64,000 nucleotides of DNA from Pseudomonas sp. S09G 359 (lineage in GTDB: Bacteria > Pseudomonadota > Gammaproteobacteria > Pseudomonadales > Pseudomonadaceae). A program made the translations under genes and the position numbers. Position 1 is the stretch's first letter. Every line of letters begins with the position of its first letter. Below the pieces are notes generated by a model. That model saw only the letters and a list, made by a program, of their open reading frames with translations, ran no database searches and was not told the DNA's origin. The stretch spans positions 266,501 to 330,500 of the forward strand of contig NZ_CP025263.1 in assembly GCF_002843605.1 (NCBI RefSeq). The letters run 5' to 3'. Below are positions 1 to 8,881 of the stretch, piece after piece.

Positions 1-1150
1 ACCAAGCCGGCGCATCCAAAATCCCCTGCCCCACTATTTGCGTCTCCCCCAACACCTTCTCCAACACAATCGAATTACACCCCTCATCCTGCTGCAACGC
101 CGCAATCAACCGACTGGCATGCGACACCACCCATACCTGGCATTGCTGCGACGCCTGAATGATCAAGCGCGCCAACGCCGGCAACAGGTCCGGGTGCAGG
201 CTGGTTTCCGGTTCGTTCAGCACCATCATGGTTGGCGGGCGCGGCGTCAGCAGCGCGGCGGTCAGTAGCAAATACCGCAAGGTGCCGTCCGACAGCTCCG
301 CCGCCGACAGCGGCCGCAGCAAACCTTCCTGATAAAACTCAATCGCAAAACGCCCGCCCTGCAACGGCGCGATCTCCAACCGTGCGCCAGGGAATGCATC
401 GCTCACGGCGTTCTGCAATGCCTCGGCGTCGCCAACTTCCCGAATCGTTTGCAGTGCCGCCGCCAGATCCCGGCCATCGTGATGCAACACCGGTGTGCGG
501 GTGCCCAGTTGTGGCTGTCGGACGGGAGCGTCCACATCGCTGCGAAAGTGGTCATAAAAGCGCCAGCCCCGAATGCTTTCGCGCAGCAGCAACACCTCCG
601 GCGAGCCGCGCAGGCTCCCAACCTGATCGAACAGGCTGTGATAATTCGGCGTGTGCTGGGCCAGCACATCCCAGGCGCGCCCCTCGCGCGCCCGCACCAT
701 CGGCCCGGAGCGATGCACCAACAGGCTGGCCGGGCGGTAGAGCGGGCCGGCCCAGATGCATTCCTTTTTTATTTCCGGGTCGAGTACGAATTCGCTCCCG
801 GGCACCGGTATGGGCAGCCCGAAGGAAATCGCATAGCTGAAGTCCTCCCCGGCAAAGCCCAGGCGCAAGCGTTTGGAGCCCTGTGGCACGGCGGCCTCCA
901 CCGGCACCTCGCCGTTGCGCATACGCCGGCTGAGCGTTTCCGGGCCGGCCCAGAACGTTGAATCCAACCCGCCTTCACGGGCCACCGCATTGATCACCCC
1001 GCCCTGAGCGGTTTCGGCCAGCAGGCGCAGGGCGCGGTACAGGTTGGACTTGCCGCTGCCATTGGGCCCGGTCACCAGGTTCAACCGGTCCAGCGGTACC
1101 ACCAATTTATTGATCGAGCGGTAATTGGCCACCGCGAGGGTCTTGAGCAT
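1..1150 (-). CDS. AAA family ATPase (AAA_21/OLD-like), 3' end cut by window edge
   Basis: Predicted cytoplasmic P-loop ATPase of the AAA_21/RecF-like class, function unknown. The protein begins MLKTLAVANYRSIN, the usual opening of this class, where a first beta strand is followed by a conserved YRSI/FKSI turn. A Walker A loop GPNGSGKS lies at about residues 28-35. The Walker B region reads VLNEPETSLHPDLL near residue 303, with Asn where many relatives have Asp, followed by the switch histidine in VVSHASRLI. The gene runs off the left edge, so its C-terminus is missing. An in-frame ATG two codons upstream (ending at 1156) is an alternative start. It is divergent from the efflux operon and shares a 115-bp gap with it. 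There is no nuclease partner in view, so a defence role cannot be claimed. Confidence 0.8.
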   Translation of the reverse strand, partial: MLKTLAVANYRSINKLVVPLDRLNLVTGPNGSGKSNLYRALRLLAETAQGGVINAVAREGGLDSTFWAGPETLSRRMRNGEVPVEAAVPQGSKRLRLGFAGEDFSYAISFGLPIPVPGSEFVLDPEIKKECIWAGPLYRPASLLVHRSGPMVRAREGRAWDVLAQHTPNYHSLFDQVGSLRGSPEVLLLRESIRGWRFYDHFRSDVDAPVRQPQLGTRTPVLHHDGRDLAAALQTIREVGDAEALQNAVSDAFPGARLEIAPLQGGRFAIEFYQEGLLRPLSAAELSDGTLRYLLLTAALLTPRPPTMMVLNEPETSLHPDLLPALARLIIQASQQCQVWVVSHASRLIAALQQDEGCNSIVLEKVLGETQIVGQGILDAPAW

Positions 1151-1271
1151 GGGCATTCAATCGGCTTGGGAACCATTGGAGTATGGGAGCCTCCATGCAG
1201 ATAAGGAACCCTCAACTAAGCTCACAGTCGCATACACACTGGCAAGTCGGCATCACGCAAAAGGAGCCTGC

Positions 1272-2354
1272 ATGGGCGGTCGAATTTTCACCTGTATTCT
1301 AGGCCTTGGCCTACTGACGCTGCTGAGCGGCTGTGGCCAGGAAAACGCCGAGCCCAAGGCTCACTCACGGGTGTTTGTGCAAACCGTGCAGTCGGCGGAT
1401 TTTGCTGCGGCAGTCACCCTGACTGGGGATATCCAGGCGCGGGTGCAGACCGATTTGTCCTTCCGCGTGGGTGGCAAGATCATCCAGCGGATGGTGGATG
1501 TGGGTGACCGCGTGACCGCCAAGCAAGTGCTGGCCAAGCTTGACCCCAAGGATCTGCAGACCAATGTCGATTCGGCCCAGGCCCAGGTCGTGGCCGAGCA
1601 GGCACGGGTCAAGCAGACCGCCGCGGCGTTTGTGCGCCAGGAAAAACTCCTGCCCAAGGGCTATACCAGCCGCAGTGAATACGACTCCGCCCAGGCCGCG
1701 CTGCGCAGCAGCCAAAGCGCCCTGGCCGCCGCCCAGGCCCAGTTGGCCAACGCCCGCGAGCAACTTGGCTACACCGCGCTGATCGCTGACGCGCCGGGTG
1801 TGATCACCGCGCGCCAGGCCGAGGTCGGCCAGGTGGTGCAAGCCACCGTGCCGATTTTCAGCCTGGCCACCGATGGCGAGCGCGATGCGGTGTTCAACGT
1901 GTATGAATCCCTGCTGGTGGAGCCGCCGCCGGATGCGCCGATCACCGTGAGCCTGCTGGATAACCCGAGCATCAAGGCCGTAGGCAAAGTGCGCGAAGTC
2001 ACACCCGCCGTGGCCGCCAACACCGGCACCGTGCAAGTGAAGATCGCCCTGCAAAGCCTGCCTAAAGGCATGCAATTGGGCTCGGTGGTGAGTGCCACTG
2101 CCAATGGCCCGGCCAAACCGAGTATCGAATTGCCGTGGGCGGCGCTCACCAAAGACCTCAGCGAACCCGCTGTGTGGTTGATCGACGGCGACGGCAAGGC
2201 GCAATTGCACAAGGTCACCGTCGCGCGTTACCTCACCGGCAAGGTCATTATTGGCGAGGGCCTCAAAGGCGGCGAAAAAGTCGTGGTGGCCGGTGGGCAA
2301 TTACTGCACCCCGGCATGCTGGTCGAAATCGCCCAGAGAGGAGCGCAGCCATGA
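1272..2354 (+). CDS. triA: RND efflux periplasmic adaptor lipoprotein, TriA-like
   Basis: Membrane fusion (adaptor) protein of a tripartite RND pump, 360 aa, linking an inner-membrane transporter to an outer-membrane channel. The start at 1272 is chosen because AAGGAG lies just upstream and the protein then opens with a lipoprotein signal (LLTLLSGC, lipidated Cys at residue 21). A longer in-frame start at 1125 would bury this signal. The barrel-sandwich halves (GGKIIQRMVDVGDRVTAKQVL and the later APGVITARQAEVGQVV) flank an Ala/Gln-rich alpha-hairpin at about residues 95-155. The stop overlaps the next adaptor's ATG (ATGA). Two consecutive adaptors plus one RND pump match the TriABC arrangement of P. 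aeruginosa. The symbol rests on that architecture, and the substrate is not shown by the sequence. Confidence 0.82.
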   Translation: MGGRIFTCILGLGLLTLLSGCGQENAEPKAHSRVFVQTVQSADFAAAVTLTGDIQARVQTDLSFRVGGKIIQRMVDVGDRVTAKQVLAKLDPKDLQTNVDSAQAQVVAEQARVKQTAAAFVRQEKLLPKGYTSRSEYDSAQAALRSSQSALAAAQAQLANAREQLGYTALIADAPGVITARQAEVGQVVQATVPIFSLATDGERDAVFNVYESLLVEPPPDAPITVSLLDNPSIKAVGKVREVTPAVAANTGTVQVKIALQSLPKGMQLGSVVSATANGPAKPSIELPWAALTKDLSEPAVWLIDGDGKAQLHKVTVARYLTGKVIIGEGLKGGEKVVVAGGQLLHPGMLVEIAQRGAQP

Positions 2355-3421
2355 AGCGCCTGACGCTCATGCTCGCCGCCAGCCTGTTGCTGGCGGCTTG
2401 CTCCAAAGAGGAAGCGCCGCCCGAGCCCGTGCGCCCGGTGCTGTCCATGCAAGTCAAAGCTGAAGACCAGGAAACCCTTGGCCGTTTCGCCGGTACCATC
2501 CAGGCGCGCTACGAAAGCAACCTGGGCTTCCGCGTACCCGGGCGCATTGCCCGTCGCGCCGTGGATGTGGGCGCCGAAGTAGAGAAGGGTGCCTTGCTTG
2601 CGGTACTCGACCCTACCGACCAACAAAACCAATTGCGCGCCGCCCAAGGTGACTTGGCCCGCGTGCAGGCGCAGTTCATCAATGCCCAGGCCAACGCCCG
2701 CCGCCAGCAGGAACTGTTCAACCGTGGCGTCGGCGCCCAGGCCCAGTTGGATATTGCCCAGACCGACCTGAAAACCACGCAGGCGTCCCTCGACCAGGCC
2801 CAGGCCTCGGTCAACCAGGCCAAGGACCAGCTCAACTACGCCGAACTGCGCACCGACCACGCCGGCATCGTCACCGCCTGGAACGCCGAGGCGGGCCAGG
2901 TGGTCAGCGCCGGCCAGCAGGTGGTGACGCTGGCCCGCCCGGACATCAAGGAAGCCGTGATCGACCTGCCCGCCGGCCTCGCCGAACGTTTGCCAGCGGA
3001 CGTAGTGTTCCTCGTCGCGGGGCAACTCGACCCCAGCGTCAATACCACCGCCATCGTGCGCGAGATCGAACCCCAGGCGCAAAGCGCCACACGCACCCGT
3101 CGCGCGCGCCTGACCCTGACCGAGACACCGCCCGCGTTCCGCCTGGGCACGGCGATCAGCGTGACCTTGAGCACCGCCATCGCCCCGCGTATCGAACTGC
3201 CGTTGAGCGCCTTGCAGGAGGTCGACGGCAAAACCCGCATCTGGATCCTCGACACCCAAAGCCAGACCGTGCAACCGCGTGACGTCACGGTCATCAGCCG
3301 CGACGCCAGCAGCGCGGTGCTCAACGGCGGCGTCAAGTCCGGCGAGCGCATCGTTACCGCCGGCGTGAACAGCCTGAAACCTGGGCAAAAAGTCAAAATC
3401 GACGAGGACAGCCCGCGATGA
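2351..3421 (+). CDS. triB: Second RND efflux adaptor lipoprotein, TriB-like
   Basis: Second membrane fusion protein, 356 aa, translationally coupled to its neighbours by ATGA overlaps at both ends. It has a lipoprotein signal, MKRLTLMLAASLLLAAC, with Cys at residue 17. The body repeats the adaptor plan: a lipoyl-like half (PGRIARRAVDVGAEVEKGALL), a Gln/Ala-rich coiled hairpin at about residues 95-160 (many QAQ and NQA steps), the second lipoyl half (HAGIVTAWNAEAGQVV), then beta-barrel and membrane-proximal domains. It is clearly diverged from the preceding adaptor, so this is an old heteromeric pair and not a fresh duplication. In TriABC both adaptors are needed for function (established for P. 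aeruginosa). Orthology here is inferred from order and domain plan. Confidence 0.82.
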   Translation: MKRLTLMLAASLLLAACSKEEAPPEPVRPVLSMQVKAEDQETLGRFAGTIQARYESNLGFRVPGRIARRAVDVGAEVEKGALLAVLDPTDQQNQLRAAQGDLARVQAQFINAQANARRQQELFNRGVGAQAQLDIAQTDLKTTQASLDQAQASVNQAKDQLNYAELRTDHAGIVTAWNAEAGQVVSAGQQVVTLARPDIKEAVIDLPAGLAERLPADVVFLVAGQLDPSVNTTAIVREIEPQAQSATRTRRARLTLTETPPAFRLGTAISVTLSTAIAPRIELPLSALQEVDGKTRIWILDTQSQTVQPRDVTVISRDASSAVLNGGVKSGERIVTAGVNSLKPGQKVKIDEDSPR

Positions 3422-6400
3422 AAGGGAGCTTCAACTTATCCGACTGGGCCCTCAAGCATCAGTCCTTCGTTTGGTACCTGATGTTCGTCGCGCTGCTGAT
3501 GGGCGTGTTTTCCTACATGAACCTGGGGCGCGAGGAAGACCCCTCGTTCACCATCAAGACCATGGTGATCCAGACCCGGTGGCCGGGCGCGACCCAGGAA
3601 GAAACCCTCAAGCAGGTCACCGACCGCATCGAGAAAAAACTCGAAGAACTCGACTCCCTCGACTACGTGAAAAGCTACACGCGGCCGGGCGAATCCACGG
3701 TATTCGTGTTCCTCAAGGACACCACCAGCGCCAAGGCCATCCCGGAGATCTGGTACCAGGTGCGCAAGAAGATCGACGACATTCGCGGCACCTTCCCCCA
3801 GGGCTTGCAGGGGCCGTCGTTCAACGATGAGTTCGGTGATGTGTTCGGCTCGGTCTACGCCTTTACCGGCGATGGCCTGTCGATGCGCCAACTGCGCGAT
3901 TACGTGGAGCAGGTGCGCGCCGAGATCCGTTCGGTGCCGGGGCTGGGCAAGGTCGAGATGATCGGCCAGCAGGACGAAGTGATTTACCTGAATTTCTCCA
4001 CGCGCAAACTGGCCGCCCTAGGGATCGACCAGCGCCAGGTGGTGCAGAGCCTGCAATCGCAGAACGCCGTAACCCCCGCCGGGGTGATCGAGGCCGGGCC
4101 GGAGCGGATTTCGGTGCGTACGTCCGGGCAGTTCGCGTCCGAGAAGGACTTGGCCAACGTCAACCTGCGCCTCAATGACCGCTTCTATCGGTTGGCGGAT
4201 ATCGCCGAGATCAGCCGTGGCTATGTCGACCCGGCGCGACCGATGTTCCGCTTCAACGGCAAGCCGGCCATCGGCTTGGCCATCGCCATGCAGAAGGGCG
4301 GCAATATCCAGTCGTTCGGCAAGGCCCTGCACGGGCGCATGGATGAACTGACCGCCGACCTGCCGGTGGGCGTCGGCGTGCACAAAGTGTCCGACCAGGC
4401 CGAAGTGGTGGAAGAAGCCGTCGGCGGCTTTACCAGCGCGCTGTTTGAGGCGGTGATCATCGTCTTGGTGGTGAGCTTTATCAGCCTGGGCATGCGCGCC
4501 GGGTTGGTGGTGGCGTGTTCGATTCCGTTAGTGCTGGCGCTGGTGTTCGTGTTTATGGAATACAGCGGCATCACCATGCAGCGGGTGTCGCTCGGCGCGT
4601 TGATCATCGCCCTCGGCCTGTTGGTGGATGACGCGATGATCACCGTGGAGATGATGATCACGCGCCTGGAAAAAGGCGAAACCAAGGAACAGGCGGCGAC
4701 CTACGCCTACACCTCCACCGCGTTCCCGATGCTCACCGGTACCCTGGTGACCGTGGCCGGTTTTGTGCCGATCGGCCTCAATGCCAGCTCGGCGGGCGAG
4801 TACACCTTCACCCTGTTTGCGGTGATCGCCGTGGCGATGCTGGTGTCGTGGGTGGTGGCGGTGCTGTTTGCTCCGGTGATCGGTGTACACATCCTCAGCG
4901 CCAACGTGAAGCCGCACAACGCCGAGCCTGGGCGCATCGGCCGTGGTTTCAATCGCGGCATGCTGTGGGCGATGCGCAACCGCTGGTGGGCCATCGGCAT
5001 CACCGTGGGGCTGTTTGTGGCGTCGGTGTTTTCCATGCAGTTTGTGCAGAACCAGTTCTTCCCGTCGTCGGATCGCCCGGAAATCCTTGTCGACCTCAAC
5101 CTGCCGCAAAACGCTTCGATCAATGAGACGCGCAAGGCCGTCGACCGCCTGGAAGCGATCATCAAGGACGACCCGGACATTGCCCGATGGAGCACCTATA
5201 TCGGCCAGGGCGCGATCCGTTTCTACCTGCCGCTGGACCAGCAACTGGAAAACCCCTACTACGCGCAGTTGGTCATTGTGAGTAAGGGCCTGGAGGAGCG
5301 CGGCGCCTTGATTGCACGCCTGCAGAAACGCCTGCGCGATGACTTCGTCGGCATTGGCAGCTTTGTGCAGCCGCTGGAAATGGGCCCGCCGGTGGGGCGG
5401 CCGATTCAGTACCGCGTGTCTGGCAAAGACACCGACCAGGTGCGTAAGCACGCGATCGAACTGGCGACCTTGCTCGATCAGAACAGCCATTTGGGCGAGA
5501 TCATCTACGACTGGAACGAGCCGGGCAAAGTGCTGCGCGTCGATATCGCCCAGGACAAGGCGCGGCAGCTGGGGCTGTCGTCGGAAGACGTGGCGCAACT
5601 GATGAACAGCGTGGTCAGTGGCTCGTCCGTGACCCAGGTGCATGACGACATCTACCTGATCAACGTGGTCGGCCGCGCCGAGGACGCTGAGCGCGGCAGC
5701 CCGGAAACCCTGCAGAACCTGCAGATCGTCACGCCCAACGGCACCTCGATTCCGCTGCTGGCCTTCGCCACCGTGCGCTACGAGTTGGAGCAGCCACTGG
5801 TGTGGCGCCGCGACCGCAAGCCGACCATCACCATCAAGGCCTCGGTGCGTGACGAGATGCAGCCGACCGATCTGGTCAAGCAACTCAAACCCGAGATCGA
5901 CAAGTTCAGCGCCGGCCTGCCGGTGGGCTACAAGGTCGCCACCGGCGGCACCGTGGAAGAAAGCGGCAAGGCCCAGGGCCCGATCGCCAGCGTGGTGCCG
6001 TTGATGCTGTTTTTGATGGCGACCTTCCTGATGATCCAGCTGCACAGCGTGCAGAAGATGTTCCTGGTGGCCAGCGTGGCGCCGCTCGGCCTGATCGGCG
6101 TGGTGCTGGCGCTGATCCCCACGGGCACGCCCATGGGCTTTGTGGCGATCCTCGGCATCCTGGCGCTGATCGGCATCATCATTCGCAACTCGGTGATCCT
6201 GGTGACGCAGATCGACGCCTACGAACGCGACGGCTACACACCATGGGATGCGGTGGTGGAAGCCACCGAGCACCGGCGCCGGCCGATCCTGCTGACGGCC
6301 GCAGCGGCGAGCCTGGGCATGATCCCGATTGCGCGGGAAGTGTTCTGGGGGCCGATGGCGTACGCGATGATTGGCGGGATCATTATTGCGACGTTGCTGA

Positions 6401-6483
6401 CCTTGCTGTTCCTGCCGGCGCTGTATGTGGCCTGGTACAAGATCCGCGAACCAGAGCAGGACCAACAGGTAAACCACGGTTAA
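3418..6483 (+). CDS. triC: RND-family proton-driven efflux transporter, TriC-like
   Basis: Inner-membrane drug/proton antiporter of the AcrB/MexB (HAE1) superfamily, 1021 aa, the normal full length. There is a first membrane helix at about residues 15-34, a large periplasmic loop, a TM2-TM6 block, a second loop and a final TM8-TM12 block. The proton-relay aspartate pair is present in TM4 (GLLVDDAM, Asp404 and Asp405). The ATG overlaps the stop of the second adaptor. No outer-membrane TolC/OpmH channel gene follows, so the pump must recruit one encoded elsewhere, as TriABC does with OpmH. A REPIN lies immediately after the stop and probably marks the operon end. Assignment as an RND pump is secure. 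Assignment to TriC, as opposed to another HAE1 subfamily, is likely but not proven. Confidence 0.88.
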   Translation: MKGSFNLSDWALKHQSFVWYLMFVALLMGVFSYMNLGREEDPSFTIKTMVIQTRWPGATQEETLKQVTDRIEKKLEELDSLDYVKSYTRPGESTVFVFLKDTTSAKAIPEIWYQVRKKIDDIRGTFPQGLQGPSFNDEFGDVFGSVYAFTGDGLSMRQLRDYVEQVRAEIRSVPGLGKVEMIGQQDEVIYLNFSTRKLAALGIDQRQVVQSLQSQNAVTPAGVIEAGPERISVRTSGQFASEKDLANVNLRLNDRFYRLADIAEISRGYVDPARPMFRFNGKPAIGLAIAMQKGGNIQSFGKALHGRMDELTADLPVGVGVHKVSDQAEVVEEAVGGFTSALFEAVIIVLVVSFISLGMRAGLVVACSIPLVLALVFVFMEYSGITMQRVSLGALIIALGLLVDDAMITVEMMITRLEKGETKEQAATYAYTSTAFPMLTGTLVTVAGFVPIGLNASSAGEYTFTLFAVIAVAMLVSWVVAVLFAPVIGVHILSANVKPHNAEPGRIGRGFNRGMLWAMRNRWWAIGITVGLFVASVFSMQFVQNQFFPSSDRPEILVDLNLPQNASINETRKAVDRLEAIIKDDPDIARWSTYIGQGAIRFYLPLDQQLENPYYAQLVIVSKGLEERGALIARLQKRLRDDFVGIGSFVQPLEMGPPVGRPIQYRVSGKDTDQVRKHAIELATLLDQNSHLGEIIYDWNEPGKVLRVDIAQDKARQLGLSSEDVAQLMNSVVSGSSVTQVHDDIYLINVVGRAEDAERGSPETLQNLQIVTPNGTSIPLLAFATVRYELEQPLVWRRDRKPTITIKASVRDEMQPTDLVKQLKPEIDKFSAGLPVGYKVATGGTVEESGKAQGPIASVVPLMLFLMATFLMIQLHSVQKMFLVASVAPLGLIGVVLALIPTGTPMGFVAILGILALIGIIIRNSVILVTQIDAYERDGYTPWDAVVEATEHRRRPILLTAAAASLGMIPIAREVFWGPMAYAMIGGIIIATLLTLLFLPALYVAWYKIREPEQDQQVNHG

Positions 6484-6485
6484 AG

Positions 6486-6591
6486 ATGTGGGAGGGGGCT
6501 TGCCCCCGATGAGGGTGTGTCAGTTGATAAATCCTTGACTGATACACCCTCATCGGGGGCAAGTCGAATCGTCGCACCGCCCTTCCCACAT
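6486..6591. repeat. REPIN with one variant arm (15-nt insertion)
   Basis: Two inverted REP arms begin and end with ATGTGGG/CCCACAT around a loop of about 45 nt. The left arm is the normal GTGGGAGGGGGCTTGCCCCC type. The right arm, read on the minus strand, carries an extra block (CGGTGCGACGATTCGA replacing one G). It lies 3 nt after the triC stop and could act as a transcript-stabilising or terminating hairpin. Confidence 0.85.
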
Positions 6592-6705
6592 TTTGTTCTG
6601 CGCTAGGCAATTGATGGTGGGAAACTTCTGGAAATGATGTCTGTTGCCCTAGCCAACCGTTGAGTGCTTTACCCTCCGGCCTACACCTCTCAACGGTCGT
6701 CTCCC

Positions 6706-8874
6706 ATGCGTCATACGTTGCTGATCTGCTGCCTCCTCCTATCGCCAGTAGCTTTTGCCAGTACCGTGTTGGAAAACGCCCTGTGGCGAGTCGAACTCGA
6801 CCCGGCCACCCTCGCCATCCGCGTCACGCCCAATGGCCAGGCGCCGGTCCAAGCCTCCAGCGGCGTGCCCGGGCGTGCCGTCAGCCAGTTCGAACAGAAT
6901 GCGCAACAAGCCAGTTGGCAATGGGATGACGGCGCTTTTCAGGTCAGTGCGCGCCTCGAGCAGCGTGACCTGGCGCTGTCCATCACGGCGCGGGAGGCCG
7001 GGGAGCTGCCGATCCTTGTGCAACCGGCGAGCGCCCTGGGCAAGGGCCTGATGTGGCCGTTGGCCGAAGGGCATTACGTGCCCAGTGGCAATGCCCCATG
7101 GCAGGCGTTTCTGCTGGAACAGGGCGATATCAATACCACCCAGGACCTCAGCCTGCCGTTGTGGGGTGTCGATCACGGGGCGTTTACCCTTAACTGGTTG
7201 CTGACAAATCCCTACAACAACCGTCTGCGCTGGCAGGGCCAGGCGCTGTCGCTGGCCCATGGCTTCACGTCGCTTGTGCCCGGCGCGCCGATGACGCTGC
7301 TGTTGCATCTGGGCGAAAGTGACCCGCTGGCCGGTGCCAGGCGCTACCGCCAATGGCTGATCGAGCAGGGCCGTTACGAGCCCTTGGCGGACAAGCTGTC
7401 ACACACACACGAGGCGCAAAAGCTGCTGGGAGCCAGCCATGTCTATCTGTGGGGCAACGACCTGTTGGCGCCCGGCGACGTGCGTGACTGGCCGTTGTTG
7501 CTCAAGCGCTTGCGTGCGCATGACCTCAAGGCCTTGCTGGACAAGGAGGCCGCAAAGGTTCTGGCGCAGACCACGACGTTGAATCGCTATGAAAGAAGCG
7601 TGTTGCTGCGCGCCCTCAACGTCGCGATCAACCAAAAGGCGCGGCAGAGCTGGCAAGTGGATGAACCGGATATGACCCGGCTGGCCGCGCGCTACGGTGA
7701 GTTGCGTAGCGCGCTGGCCATGGACTTTGCCGGCGCCCTCAGCGGTAGTCCTGAAACCTGGGGCAGCCAAGTGGTCCAGGCGTTGCGGGAAGCCGGGTTG
7801 CCACGCTTGATGGTGACATTGGGCGAAGGCTGGGAAGGCGGCCTCTGGCACCCCGAAACCATCCGCGCGGGCGTCGACGCCGGCTACCTGATGGCGCCCT
7901 ACGACTCCTATCAGACCGCCTTGTCCGCCACGGAAAACCCGGACTGGACCACCGCCCATCTGGGCAGCATGGCTTACCGCGACTGCGCCATCGTGCTGCA
8001 GGACGGCAAGCGCAAGAGCGGCTTCCAGCAATCTGGCCATTACACCGACCCGCGTTGCGTGCGGCCGTTACTGGAGGCCCGAGTGCAGGCGGTGCAAGCC
8101 AGGGCGGGGTTTAACGCCTGGTTCCTCGATGCCTACGCCACCAGCATGCTCTTTGACAGCTACCGTGACGGCGCGCCGATGACCCAGGCACAAAATGCCG
8201 AGGCTAATAACGACGCGTCCCGTTGGCTCAATCGGGTACTCAAACTGCCGACCGGTTCCGAGGATGGCAACGCCCTCACCGCGCAGGGCATCCTGTTTGC
8301 CCATGGCATGCAAACCCCCGTGCTCGGTTGGGGCGATCACGAGATGAGCCAAAACAAGCAGTCGCGCTATTACGTGGGCAACTGGTACCCGCCGGAACAA
8401 CCGACGGTGTTTTTCAAACCGGTGCCGTTGAATGAGCCGTTTCGCACGATCTACTTCGACCCGACGCTACGCCTGCCGCTGTACCAGGCGGTGTTTCATG
8501 GTTCGGTGATCACCACTCATCACTGGTTGTTCGATAGCCTCAAGTTGAGCAACGTGCGGGCCGAGAACGAGCTGGCGCAACTGCTCTACAACGTGCCGCC
8601 GCTGTATCACCTGAGTGCTGCGACGCTCAAGGAACGGCTGCCGCTGATCCAGCGTCAGGACCGGTTTTTCCGGCCGTTGCATCAGCGCCTGGCGACCCAG
8701 GCGATGACGGGGTTTCGTTGGCTGACGGCAGATCGGCAGGTGCAGGAAACCACCTTCGCCGATGGCACGCGGTTGGTGGCGAATTTTTCCGCTGAAGCGA
8801 AACAGGGGTATGCCGCTTGGAGTGTCACGGCGTTGGTAGACGGTGAAAAAAACCAGGTGTATCAGCTGAAATAA
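6706..8874 (+). CDS. Secreted glycoside-hydrolase-like protein (GH101/GH129-related fold)
   Basis: Exported protein, 722 aa, with a clear Sec signal (MRHTLLICCLLLSPVAFA). The start at 6706 places the signal at the N-terminus; an in-frame ATG at 6664 would not. The N-terminal 230 residues look like a beta-sandwich. The central part has TIM-barrel-like strand ends: SHVYLWGND near 245, a MVTLGEGW strand near 375, WFLDAYA with a candidate catalytic Asp at about 475, SEDGN with Glu at about 519, and GWGDHEMS near 545. This pattern resembles the GH101/GH129-related hydrolases, which act on alpha-linked amino sugars. The family call is from motif impression only and the substrate is unknown. It stands alone between the efflux operon and a convergent methyltransferase. 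Confidence 0.5.
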   Translation: MRHTLLICCLLLSPVAFASTVLENALWRVELDPATLAIRVTPNGQAPVQASSGVPGRAVSQFEQNAQQASWQWDDGAFQVSARLEQRDLALSITAREAGELPILVQPASALGKGLMWPLAEGHYVPSGNAPWQAFLLEQGDINTTQDLSLPLWGVDHGAFTLNWLLTNPYNNRLRWQGQALSLAHGFTSLVPGAPMTLLLHLGESDPLAGARRYRQWLIEQGRYEPLADKLSHTHEAQKLLGASHVYLWGNDLLAPGDVRDWPLLLKRLRAHDLKALLDKEAAKVLAQTTTLNRYERSVLLRALNVAINQKARQSWQVDEPDMTRLAARYGELRSALAMDFAGALSGSPETWGSQVVQALREAGLPRLMVTLGEGWEGGLWHPETIRAGVDAGYLMAPYDSYQTALSATENPDWTTAHLGSMAYRDCAIVLQDGKRKSGFQQSGHYTDPRCVRPLLEARVQAVQARAGFNAWFLDAYATSMLFDSYRDGAPMTQAQNAEANNDASRWLNRVLKLPTGSEDGNALTAQGILFAHGMQTPVLGWGDHEMSQNKQSRYYVGNWYPPEQPTVFFKPVPLNEPFRTIYFDPTLRLPLYQAVFHGSVITTHHWLFDSLKLSNVRAENELAQLLYNVPPLYHLSAATLKERLPLIQRQDRFFRPLHQRLATQAMTGFRWLTADRQVQETTFADGTRLVANFSAEAKQGYAAWSVTALVDGEKNQVYQLK

Positions 8875-8881
8875 CCTGTGG

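Noticed and set aside
4528..6477. A 649-codon open frame antisense to triC
   Set aside because: High-GC codon bias creates long antisense frames; the product is rich in His, Gln and Arg with no family pattern, and the RND gene is intact.
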